From Methanoculleus sp. (GTDB lineage: Archaea; Halobacteriota; Methanomicrobia; Methanomicrobiales; Methanoculleaceae): a stretch of 64,000 nt of DNA. Every line of letters begins with the position of its first letter. Position 1 is the stretch's first letter. A model generated the notes under the pieces. It saw nothing but the letters and a program-made list of their open reading frames with translations. It did no database searches and was not told where the DNA came from. The stretch lies in NCBI RefSeq assembly GCF_030019085.1, contig NZ_JASEFJ010000003.1:62001-126000 (forward strand). Reading direction: 5' to 3'. Shown here piece by piece: positions 47,959 through 55,808 of the stretch. The translations under genes and the position numbers were made by a program.

Positions 47959-49091
47959 CCGGTATGCCTGTAGCCCTGACGGGCATCATGTGGTTTCTTG
48001 AGAGCAGCGATGAGTTCAGAAGCGTTTGTGAGGTGGCCGGATGCTTCCATGTGTGTGAGGAAACGGCAGAGGATCGGGACGGCTTTATTCGGCCAGTCTT
48101 TTGGGTAGATCGGGTTCTGCGACATATGCTCTACCAGGCACTCCTGCACAGATGGGGCATCCCATGCATCGATCTTCAATCTGCGGTTAAGAAGCATTAA
48201 AGTGCAGAAGGTTATGACGGTATTCCCGGCCATCGCGCCGGCCTCTTCTCCGTCTTTTGCCTTCTCCGCCTCGACAAACGCGTCGATATCGAGTCCGATA
48301 TCCTGGATGATGGTATATTTTGCGGCCTCCACCGTTTGTTCGTCATCGAACGCGGTCAGGTTCGGGATCTCGGTCGGTTCTTCAGGAACGATCTCATCCG
48401 CGCTCCATCCGGGTGGATACCATTGAAGTGCGGTGGTGGCGTCCTCGATATAGCCACAGATGCCGTTTCGCGGAGAGTTGGAGATGATCTCCACACAAAA
48501 GGGATCGTGATCGATCGTAGAGAGGCATTCACGGCAGTAATAGTGCGGGTTCTCCCCGTAGGTATTGCACAGCGCAAAAGCGGCCTCGCCGCCACAGTGG
48601 TTGCACGGGATAGGTGGCCGGTTGTTCCGTGCGATCAGGCAGAGCGGACCTTTCGGTGGGGCGATGGGTGTCTCTCCGATCACCTTCAATTCCAGCGAGG
48701 TGGTGGAACCGAAGTCGTAGTCATAGGTGAATGTGCTGCCCGGCGAGACGATATCCGAAAGGGGGACTTCCATGGCGCCTGTGGAACACATATCATCGTC
48801 TGAGTCGTACAAGACATCTTCGATCTCGAAGGAACTGAGATGCCCGCAACACTCCACCCAAACGTCGCGGATCAACCGGTCTAGATCTCCAAGCCGGGCG
48901 TCGTGTCGTGCGAGAACTACCAGCCAGTATTTATTTTTGCGGAGTCCCTCTATCATGATTAGGAGCGAGGGCTTCTCTTCGGTGGGCCAGCCCGACGCCT
49001 GAAGGCATTCTGTGGCGTGTTTAAGCGCCTTTCGTTTCGTCAGGGGAGCCCTGCAGACGAGGCAGGTAGCGGTTGAGACCTTTGGTGTCAT
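47859..49091 (-). CDS. pRiA4b ORF-3-like zinc-finger protein, C-terminus replaced by a repeat
   Basis: A 410-residue frame. It begins with a C2-type head (TCLVCRAPLTKRKALKHATE). The pRiA4b ORF-3-like domain follows at about 45-150 (LGDLDRLIRDVWVECCGHLS, TFTYDYDFGSTTSLELKVIG). A second Cys cluster, IPCNHCGGEAAFALCNTYGE with YYCRECLS, comes next, then a helical region to about residue 365. From KKPHDARQGYRHTG onward the residues are encoded by the 73-bp repeat and then by an out-of-frame tail rich in Arg. The native protein therefore probably continued into the frame at 47470-47927. Confidence 0.7.
   Translation of the reverse strand: MTPKVSTATCLVCRAPLTKRKALKHATECLQASGWPTEEKPSLLIMIEGLRKNKYWLVVLARHDARLGDLDRLIRDVWVECCGHLSSFEIEDVLYDSDDDMCSTGAMEVPLSDIVSPGSTFTYDYDFGSTTSLELKVIGETPIAPPKGPLCLIARNNRPPIPCNHCGGEAAFALCNTYGENPHYYCRECLSTIDHDPFCVEIISNSPRNGICGYIEDATTALQWYPPGWSADEIVPEEPTEIPNLTAFDDEQTVEAAKYTIIQDIGLDIDAFVEAEKAKDGEEAGAMAGNTVITFCTLMLLNRRLKIDAWDAPSVQECLVEHMSQNPIYPKDWPNKAVPILCRFLTHMEASGHLTNASELIAALKKPHDARQGYRHTGCKSGVIFIRKRNPTFRKKPRARRRVWLTSSTS
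47928..48000. repeat. 73-bp palindromic repeat, copy 2 (inserted in a gene)
   Basis: Matches 31726-31798 at 67 of 73 positions. The stem ATGAAAAT/ATTTGCAT has one mismatch here. It lies exactly at the junction of the two halves of the pRiA4b-like gene. Its length of 73 bp, not a multiple of three, accounts for the frame change. Confidence 0.8.
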
Positions 49092-49411
49092 TCACCACAG
49101 AGGTATGATTGTAATGGGATAATGAATGATCGTGGTCTGCTGCCCTCTCCGGGAACGCGATCAGGGCGCTCCTCCGCATGCCCGGACTATGGGGCATGTC
49201 ACCATATCGTGTGGGTCCAGGTGCATGGGAGTGATCACTACCTCACGCAGAAGTGCGCGAAGACGAAGCGGTCCACAACGGATCTTCCGCGCGTCTGCAT
49301 GACCGCTCCGGGGGCCCCGGTAACTACCCCTTATGGGTGGGGCCCTTTCGTCAGGATTACTTTCGCCCCGCACGGCACACCTTAATGCCTGACCGGGGCG
49401 ATAGCAAATCC
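49092..49411. other. Gap, no gene seen
   Basis: About 320 bp between the divergent pRiA4b-like gene and the small gene at 49412. GATTGTAATGGGATAATGAATG next to 49091 may hold promoter elements. Overlapping short frames are Pro/Arg-rich and not credible. Confidence 0.3.
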
Positions 49412-49723
49412 ATGCTACGAACCAGGATTGTGATCGACAGGGTCCGGAAAGATGGACTTGTTTTCGCCTCTGACTACTCGGACTGCGACCATTCGATGGA
49501 GGGCTTCAAGAAAGTCATGTTCCGGGCGAAGGGGGTGGCTCCCCTCAAAACCGGGGCGGCGTACTCGCTTGAGTACGAGACGGAGGATATCCTCAAACCC
49601 TTCGCGCAGAAAAGCCGGAGCGGGAAGACAACCTACAGTTATCCCCAGAGGTTCTACCACCGGATAACAAACGTCACTCTTGTATCAACCGATCCCGACC
49701 CGGAACTCCTGCTGGACCTCTGA
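49412..49723 (+). CDS. Small hypothetical protein
   Basis: About 103 residues from the ATG at 49412 (an ATG at 49385 is an alternative). It is mixed charged and beta-prone: TRIVIDRVRKDGLVFASDYS, EGFKKVMFRAKGVAPL, AAYSLEYETEDILKPF and HRITNVTLVSTDPDPELLLDL. There is no signal or motif, and I do not recognise the family. Confidence 0.6.
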   Translation: MLRTRIVIDRVRKDGLVFASDYSDCDHSMEGFKKVMFRAKGVAPLKTGAAYSLEYETEDILKPFAQKSRSGKTTYSYPQRFYHRITNVTLVSTDPDPELLLDL

Positions 49724-50140
49724 CCTCCCAAAAAAATCGTATCCTCGCGTACGGTCTATCGGAACGACGCAGCATCCCGAATCCGGAGGAGTGGTGCTGC
49801 GAGCGGCCGGCAACCCTGTAGCGGCCCGGCAGCTTACACACCGGTTCCAGAAAAGCGTCACAGTTCTTCCAGCCATTCTGCGGTCGGGACAATGTGGACG
49901 GCCCGCCCGTCGATGGTCGTCTCCGCCGATTCCGACGCAGTGACGATCGTTCCTTCGTCAAGGCCGCGCATCTCCCGCTGCCTCGTGGCGTCGTCCTGCA
50001 GGGACTGCATCACCTGGACGGCCTGGACAATCGTCCGGCCTGACCTGACCTGACCTGGAAGTCGCACTCGTAGCGGTCCCGGTTAGGAGGAGATACACGG
50101 ACTTCGCGAAGGATGGCGTAACTATCCCACGGGCGTCAAG
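49724..50140. other. Gap with a doubtful minus-strand small ORF
   Basis: About 415 bp. On the minus strand 49858-50067 a 69-codon frame ends in GLDEGTIVTASESAETTIDG and RAVHIVPTAEWLEEL, which reads like the tail of a real protein, but the start is poor and no family is recognised. A triple direct repeat CCTGA CCTGA CCTGA lies near 50039-50053. Confidence 0.3.
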
Positions 50141-50437
50141 GCTGGTATGAAAACCAATCTATGGGTATATGGAGAGCGCCCGCCCGAAGAGGCGGCTATA
50201 ACCAATACGGGCCGGCCATAGCCGGTTTTCATGCCTCATCTATGAGCTGAAGGCTCATAGCACGCTTCGCGCGAGAGCATGAGAGGTGATGGGAGGCCAC
50301 GTGAAATATTAGATGAAATGGCCCACTAGAAGTGAACACGATACGTGCAGATGTGGATCAGCGCCGCTTGAACCTGTGGACCTGTTGGGGGTGATTACCC
50401 AAAGCCCTGTCCGTGAGGGCGGGGTAGTTCACAGCAT
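50141..50437 (+). mobile_element. Orphan IS200/IS605 (TnpB-type) right end with omega-RNA-like structure
   Basis: The 3' boundary has CCCTGTCC at 50405-50412 pairing over eight positions with GGGCGGGG at 50417-50424 across a GTGA tetraloop, followed by TAGTTCAC. This hairpin plus TAGTT ending is typical of right ends of TnpB elements, from which the guide (omega/re) RNA is transcribed. Upstream lie a 12-bp stem (GGTATGAAAACC 50144-50155 with GGTTTTCATGCC 50224-50235), an inner CTATGG/CCATAG stem, and a perfect hairpin CTATGAGC/GCTCATAG at 50240-50260. No tnpB is adjacent. The boundary overlaps the hxlR stop codon. Confidence 0.6.
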
Positions 50438-50788
50438 GCAATCGTGGCAGTCCTGTGCACCGCATGCCAGATTCTCTATCTTCCATCTCAGCGCCCAGCG
50501 TTTGATCTCTTTTATCACCTCCACAATATCAACCCCACTCTCGGTGAGGGTGTAGTCGCTCCTCCCGGGGACAGAGGTGGCATCTATCCTCTTTTCGATG
50601 AGACCCTCCTCCTCGAGTTCCTTCAACCGGGCTGAGAGGACTTTTGCCGTGATTCCCGGGAGTCGTTCCTTTATCTCGGTGAACCGCCGGGTGTAGCCCT
50701 CCCCCTTGTAGAGTTCGAGGATGATCAGGAGCATCCACTTCTTTCCAAGGTATTTGAGGGTCTGGTTGACCGTGCAACCGCTCTGCAT
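50429..50788 (-). CDS. HxlR-family winged-helix transcriptional regulator
   Basis: 119 residues. The HxlR fold is clear: VNQTLKYLGKKWMLLIILEL, TRRFTEIKERLPGITAKVLS, ARLKELEEEGLIEKRI and the wing RSDYTLTESGVDIVEVIKEI. A Cys-rich tail (CGAQDCHDC) and an N-terminal Cys could sense redox state or metal. It diverges from hcp, with a palindromic operator between them, so it probably controls hcp and itself. The stop codon falls in the right end of the IS605-type remnant, so the native tail may have been a little different. Confidence 0.9.
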   Translation of the reverse strand: MQSGCTVNQTLKYLGKKWMLLIILELYKGEGYTRRFTEIKERLPGITAKVLSARLKELEEEGLIEKRIDATSVPGRSDYTLTESGVDIVEVIKEIKRWALRWKIENLACGAQDCHDCML

Positions 50789-50810
50789 GGTATAGTATGA
50801 GAAACCTTCT

Positions 50811-50841
50811 CCTACTTATATAGTATCAAAAAGATACTATA
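50811..50841. promoter_or_regulatory. Palindromic operator and promoter between hxlR and hcp
   Basis: TATAGTATC (50819-50827) and GATACTATA (50833-50841) form a perfect 9-bp inverted repeat around AAAAA. A further half-site-like TATAGTATG lies at 50791-50799 next to the hxlR start. CTTATATAG at 50815-50823 can serve as the TATA box for hcp, whose ATG is at 50854. Binding of HxlR here would block TATA access. Confidence 0.65.
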
Positions 50842-50853
50842 GAGTGAGCATGA

Positions 50854-52471
50854 ATGTTCTGCAACCAGTGTGAAGAGACTTCAAAAGGCGTTGGCTGCAC
50901 CGTGCGCGGTGTATGCGGAAAAGATGATGATACCGCGGGGCTCCAGGATGTCCTGATCTACCTTCTCAAGGGACTCTCGGTCAGGAACCTGGCGGCGATG
51001 GAGAGGGGTGGCGGGAACCCGGAGGCAGGGAGGTTTATCGCAGAACACCTCTTTGTCACCCTCACAAACGTGAACTTCGACCAGGAGCGCCTCAAGCATA
51101 TGATCCAGCAGGCGGCCAGGCTCCGTGACGCCCTCCCACCCGCCGGGAAGAGTGAACCCGATGCATGCACCTGGGCACCATCAGGCCCGGAAGCGGTTAC
51201 GGCAAAGGCACAGGAGATTGTTGCCGCGCGTGAGAGCGTGGATCAGGATCTCAAGTCGCTCCGCGACCTCCTTCACCTATGGCCTCAAAGGGGTTGGTGC
51301 CTACTCATACCATGCCGCGGCCCTCGGGCATGAGGATGAGGAGGTCATGCGGTTTCTTCAGGAAGGGCTTGCCGCCACACTGAAAGACCTCAGCGTCGAC
51401 GAGATGGTCGGCTACGTCCTGAAATGTGGCAAGATCGGCGTGAAGGTTCTCGCCCTGCTTGATGCGGCAAACACTGACGCCTACGGGACGCCGGCGATAA
51501 CGACGGTCAGCACAGCGGCGGGCAACCGTCCGGGAATACTTGTCACCGGCCACGACCTCAAAGACCTCTTTGACCTTCTCGAGCAGACCAGAGAGACCGG
51601 CGTTGACGTCTACACCCACGGCGAGATGCTCCCGGCGCACGCCTACCCGGAGATCGCGAAGTATGACCACCTGGTCGGGAACTACGGTGGCTCCTGGCCG
51701 TTCCAGCGCGGTGATTTTGAGCGGTTCAACGGCCCGATCCTGGTCACAACGAACTGTCTCGTTACACCGAGGGACTCATACCGCGACCGGATCTACACAA
51801 CCGGGCCTGTGGGGTATCCGGGGCTGAAGCATATCGACGCCAAGCCTGATGGTAAGAAAGACTTCTCGGCGCTGATCGAGCACGCAAAACGCTGTAAACC
51901 CCCGGAGGATATCTCCCGCGGCGACCTTGTGACGGGCTGCGCCCACACCCCTGTACTCGCAATCGCGGATAAGGTGATCGATGCGGTGAAGTCCGGTGCC
52001 ATCCGGCGGTTTGTTGTGATGGCAGGCTGCGATGGTCGGCACCCTGAGCGAAACTACTACACATGGTTTGCGGAGGCACTTCCGGAGGATACGGTCATCC
52101 TTACGGCAGGCTGTGCGAAGTACCGCTATAACAGCCTGGGTCTTGGTGATATCGGCGGGATACCGCGTGTCCTGGACGCCGGGCAGTGCAATGACTGCTA
52201 CTCACTGGTGGTGATCGCCCAGGCGCTTGCGGAGGCCTTCGGGGTCGGGATAAACGAACTCCCGGTCTCATACAACATCGCCTGGTACGAGCAGAAGGCT
52301 GTGCTCGTCCTCCTGAGCCTTCTATCGCTCGGTGTGCGGGATATCACCCTTGGTCCCCGCCTGCCTGGCTTCGTCTCACCAGGCATCCTTAAAGTGCTCG
52401 TGGAGAACTTCGGGATCCGGGGTATCTCGACGTTCAAGGAGGATCTCGCACGGATGGTGCCGGAGAACTGA
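50854..52471 (+). pseudogene. hcp: Hybrid cluster protein (hydroxylamine reductase), frameshifted
   Basis: The N-terminal part in one frame has the cluster motif MFCNQCEETSKGVGCTVRGV then C (Cx2Cx8Cx5C). After SLRDLL the frame is lost: CTCCTTCACCTATGG around 51268-51282 needs one base fewer (CTCCTCACC) to continue as [18 protein letters not shown]. The rest, to 52471, is a normal Hcp body ([80 protein letters not shown]), including the hybrid-cluster Cys and Glu region. Restored, it would be ~539 residues. Hcp handles NO or hydroxylamine stress. This may be a recent inactivation or a sequencing error. Confidence 0.88.
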
Positions 52472-52490
52472 ATTCTCCTTTTTTGGAAGG
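52472..52490 (+). terminator. T-run terminator after hcp
   Basis: TTCTCCTTTTTTGG directly after the hcp stop gives a run of six T, a usual archaeal stop signal. Confidence 0.4.
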
Positions 52491-52655
52491 AGCGCGGTTC
52501 CACGGGCTCTGAGGGGAGCCTCCTTTCAATTTGAGGATGCAGATCCGGTGCATGCTGATTCTGGTGTGGATCTCTATGCCCCTCAAGCCTGGCAACAACT
52601 TCCATTACTCACAAGCGGGGCCTGGGAGGGATAAGAAAACCCATAACTGGGTAGA

Positions 52656-52955
52656 TTGAGGAAAAGATACAGGAGAGGGACCAGGGGATGGGATCGAAGA
52701 CGGGCCTACGAAAGCCTGAAGCACAACCCGAAGAATGTGCGGTTCGACGACCTCCGCCGTGCAGCGGAGACATTCGGTTTCTTTTTAAGGGGTGGAAAAG
52801 GCAGTCACAGGGTTTATGTGCGGCAGGGCATCACGGAGATACTGAACTTCCAGAACGTGGGTAGGAAGGCAAAGCCCTATTAGCCCTATCAGGTTCGCCA
52901 ACTGCTTAAAGTTATTGAGAGTTATAACCTCTTGGAGGATGACGTTGCCGCATAA
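52656..52955 (+). pseudogene. hicA: HicA-type mRNA interferase toxin with an internal TAG
   Basis: The frame gives KHNPKNVRFDDLRRAAETFG, FFLRGGKGSHRVYVRQG and FQNVGRKAKPY, the HicA double-stranded RNA-binding fold with the catalytic His in GSH. TAG follows at 52881-52883. The same frame then continues PYQVRQLLKVIESYNLLEDD to TAA at 52953, exactly the missing HicA C-terminus. The stop sits in a short duplication, CCCTAT-TAG-CCCTAT, so a 9-bp insertion created it. The start is weak (TTG 52656). The toxin is probably truncated and may be inactive. Confidence 0.78.
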
Positions 52956-53187
52956 ATACGCAATCGAGATCATCTACAGCGATGAGGATGAGGGGTTCAT
53001 CGCCGTGGTCCCGGAACTTCCGGGGTGCTCTGCCTTCGGCGTGACCGAGGAGGAGGCGCTCCGGGATGTGAAGGTTGCCGTCTCCCTCTGGCTTGAGGCC
53101 GCCCGGGAGGAGGGGAGTGTTATCCCGGAACCTGCCGGCAGGAGCGGCTCCGGGATATCTTGCCGGGAAAAAGGCACCGCGTCATGA
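52939..53187 (+). CDS. hicB: HicB-type antitoxin
   Basis: About 82 residues. The HicB partial RNase H fold is evident: HKYAIEIIYSDEDEGFIAVV, PELPGCSAFGVTEEEALRDV and LWLEAAREEGSVIPEP. The start is ATG 52939 or, with better spacing from GGAGG (52934-52938), TTG 52945. It overlaps the end of hicA, the usual toxin-first order. It lacks a C-terminal DNA-binding domain. Confidence 0.88.
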   Translation: MTLPHKYAIEIIYSDEDEGFIAVVPELPGCSAFGVTEEEALRDVKVAVSLWLEAAREEGSVIPEPAGRSGSGISCREKGTAS

Positions 53188-53402
53188 CCGTGAGCAGCCC
53201 CATATAATACGCAGGCGATCTCCAGAAATCAGGTGATTGCAGGGCCAGCGCACGGTATTTCAACCTTCGGTAGGGGCGCTATACGATACCTGCTTCTGCC
53301 AGGGGAAGGGTTAATGAAGTGGGAGGGAGCAATCCTCGTTGCTGGCAGATCAGATTACGCGTGAAAATGAACCCTTGTGGAGGCCAGGAGGTGGAAAGAG
53401 AG

Positions 53403-53824
53403 ATGGGTGATATCGAGAGAGAGCGGATTATCGGCCAGCTCCGCCGATGCCTCGCCGACAAGGAGGATGTATTGCTCGGGTACCTCTATGGCTCTTTTCT
53501 CTGCCGTGATGAGTTCCATGATATCGATGTAGGGTTGCTCTCGTCTCGGGGGAGAGAGAGCCATATGAACTCTACAAGTATGCCATGGGTATCGCATCCG
53601 ACCTCGAGCGGTGTATTACGCCGCGGTATGAGATCGATCTCCGCATTCTGAATGATGCTCCAGTTGAGTTTCAGTATGAGGTGGTGAAGACCGGGCGCCT
53701 CCTTGTCGCCCGGGACGAGGACACGCGCGTCGCTTTCGAGGCTGGTGTGATAACGAAGTTCCTTGATCTGAAATACCTCTACGACAGGATTGACAGGGCT
53801 CTCCTTGCGAGGGTGGGAGAATGA
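53403..53824 (+). pseudogene. MNT-type nucleotidyltransferase (MntA/HepT-system antitoxin), frameshifted
   Basis: The start at 53403 has GGAGGTGG upstream. The first frame has the nucleotidyltransferase motif GYLYGSFLCRDEFHDIDVGL (GSx9DxD). After LSSRG the frame breaks inside GGGGG at 53548-53552. Removing one G restores EREPYELYKYAMGIASDLER and the downstream frame ending KYLYDRIDRALLARVGE at 53824. MNT proteins usually pair with a HEPN toxin. Only a 29-codon frame (53821-53910) follows, so the toxin is missing or eroded. Confidence 0.8.
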
Positions 53825-53921
53825 GGCTCTTCTATCATATGCGGGAGCTAAGTGCTGGAAGATGTAATCCGGATCTGAACCTTCCTCTGCAAAGGACCTT
53901 TGGGAGGTGATCGTAACCGGG

Positions 53922-54614
53922 TCAGGGGGTAGGAGATCGGGATGAGCGTAGCCTCCCACGCAGGTAGTCGCGGAGTTCGTGGAGATCCTCCACGATAACC
54001 TCCACCCCCGGGCGGCCGGCAAACCGGTTCGTATCGCCGGGTCGGACGCGGGCCACAAACCGCACCCCGGTCTCGCAGGCTGCTTGCCAGTCGTTCGGGG
54101 CGTCGCCGACGAAGAGCGCCTCGCCGGGCGACGCTCCGGTCTCGTCAAGGATCTCACGGATGCAATCTGCCTTTCTCTTCGGCGAGCCGTATATCCGCCT
54201 GAAGTATCCTGTGAGCCCTCTGCGGCGGGCGATCTCCTGCATCTCGGGCTCGGGGGTTGCGGAGACGACGTAGAGCGGGAGCACGCGGGAGCAGTCCCGC
54301 AGGAATTCCTCTGCCCCGGGGACATAGGGGACGGTGAGCATTGCATCAAAGATCAGCCCGGCGTATTCGGCTGCGAGTCGCTCCTCCTGCTCGGGGGTGA
54401 GGGGCTCGCGGAGGATGTTTGCGTAGATGTAGCGGAACTTGTCGTAGCGGGACATGCCGCCGTTATCGAGGTGAAATGCGATGATCTCGTCGAGGTGCTC
54501 GGGGGGTGCAAAGGAGAAGACCTTCCTGAACGCCGCGGTCTTCATGGGGATGGACTCGACGATGACGCCGTCGAAGTCGAGGATGAGGGTGGTGAGGTGG
54601 TCAGCGCGATCCAT
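53922..54614 (-). CDS. HAD-superfamily hydrolase
   Basis: 230 residues with all four HAD motifs: LILDFDGVIVES (motif I, nucleophile Asp), LYVVSATPEPEM (motif II), SPKRKADCIREIL (motif III) and ALFVGDAPNDWQAA (motif IV). The cap is helical and C1-type, as in phosphoglycolate phosphatase-like enzymes. It is the last gene of the glycan operon and overlaps the upstream GT2 gene by 14 bp, so a sugar-phosphate substrate is likely. Confidence 0.88.
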   Translation of the reverse strand: MDRADHLTTLILDFDGVIVESIPMKTAAFRKVFSFAPPEHLDEIIAFHLDNGGMSRYDKFRYIYANILREPLTPEQEERLAAEYAGLIFDAMLTVPYVPGAEEFLRDCSRVLPLYVVSATPEPEMQEIARRRGLTGYFRRIYGSPKRKADCIREILDETGASPGEALFVGDAPNDWQAACETGVRFVARVRPGDTNRFAGRPGVEVIVEDLHELRDYLRGRLRSSRSPTP

Positions 54615-55683
54615 TGTTGTTACATGTATTTCCAGACAGGATTGAGATAATTTTCAGTTCATACCCACGGTCAAATTTGCTCCTCTCGCCCTTAAGTATC
54701 GTATCGATGATGGCTAAGGTCGACTCCAGGAAGAGAACCGCTTTAATAATGGCCTTTTTGAATCGATTTTGTGATGTGTAGTTCTCCAGGTAGTAAAGTT
54801 CGCTCTTGATCGACCAGTATCTTGCCCAGCTCTTCAAGTTCAGGTTCTTTATGCAGGATTCACCCTTGTGAATGACCTCGGCATCTGGACGTAACAGCGA
54901 CTTCCAGCCACGACTGGCAAGTTTACATCCGATGATAAACTCCTCCCAGTAAAGGAAGGTACTCTCATCAAAGAGACCGACCTCAGTAATGGCCTGACTC
55001 CTGAAGAGAATGCATGAACCTGCCAGAACGCCGAACTCAGCTGGTCGATCGAAAGGATAGTCGTAGTTGAAGTGTCGCTTCCAGATCTGGTTCTCCTTCA
55101 TCAACCGCTGACCGATAAACGTGTAGACAAATATAAAATCAAGAAATCCCGGCAAATTCCTTGTACACGCCCTCTGCACCTCGCCATTTGTGGACCTGAG
55201 CATCGGACTCACGGCCCCGATACGGCCATCTTTACTCATAGTATCGAGGAGTTTGTTGAGCATCTCTGTGTCTTCAATGATCACATCGTTGTTCAGGACG
55301 AGGATATAATCGGATTTGAGGGCGTTCAGGGCAAATCGAATACCGATGTTGTTACCCCGAGCATAACCATAATTCTCATGGTTTTTAATCAGGATCATCC
55401 TCCGCCCCGGATCCACTCCATAGTAAGACGAAAGATCCAATCCGATCTGGTTTGTCACGTCTTCGAAGACCTCAAATAGATAGATTGGATTATTCCCAGA
55501 CCTGCCCGCCCCCTCGCAATAGCGTCGGATATTCTCGATCGAACTGTCGCTCGAGTTGTTATCGACTACTATTATATCGTAGTTGGAGGCGGATAACCGG
55601 TGAATGGATTCAATGCATTGAATCGTATCCGGCCATCCGTTCCAATTCAAAACCACGATTGCAACGCGAGGCATTATGCTCAT
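54601..55683 (-). CDS. GT2 family glycosyltransferase (rhamnosyltransferase-like)
   Basis: 360 residues. GT2 features: PRVAIVVLNWNGWPDTIQCI, IIVVDNNSSDSSIENI, YILVLNNDVIIEDTEML (DxD-like), VSPMLRSTNGEVQRACTRN and EVGLFDESTFLYWEEFIIGC with the ED/DE acceptor motif. The C-terminal ~90 residues are basic and lack a clear membrane helix. With rml genes upstream, a dTDP-deoxyhexose donor is plausible. The gene is A/T-rich compared with rfbB and rfbD. Confidence 0.87.
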   Translation of the reverse strand: MSIMPRVAIVVLNWNGWPDTIQCIESIHRLSASNYDIIVVDNNSSDSSIENIRRYCEGAGRSGNNPIYLFEVFEDVTNQIGLDLSSYYGVDPGRRMILIKNHENYGYARGNNIGIRFALNALKSDYILVLNNDVIIEDTEMLNKLLDTMSKDGRIGAVSPMLRSTNGEVQRACTRNLPGFLDFIFVYTFIGQRLMKENQIWKRHFNYDYPFDRPAEFGVLAGSCILFRSQAITEVGLFDESTFLYWEEFIIGCKLASRGWKSLLRPDAEVIHKGESCIKNLNLKSWARYWSIKSELYYLENYTSQNRFKKAIIKAVLFLESTLAIIDTILKGERSKFDRGYELKIISILSGNTCNNNGSR

Positions 55684-55808
55684 TGATATCGATTATACCT
55701 CTCATTATAGATTTGGATCTGCTGGCAGGTCAATGCGCAGCAAAAGTTTTCGGGAGGTACGTAGGTTTTGGTAGACACTCGATGTTAAAAACGCGATACA
55801 ACTGCGTA

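Noticed and set aside
52881-52883. TAG in hicA read as pyrrolysine
   Set aside because: The codon sits in a 9-bp duplication in a toxin gene, and no pyl genes or methylamine methyltransferase are in the window. A nonsense insertion is simpler.
53821-53910. 29-codon frame after the MNT gene as a HEPN toxin
   Set aside because: It is far too short and lacks the R-x4-6-H motif. At most it is a remnant.
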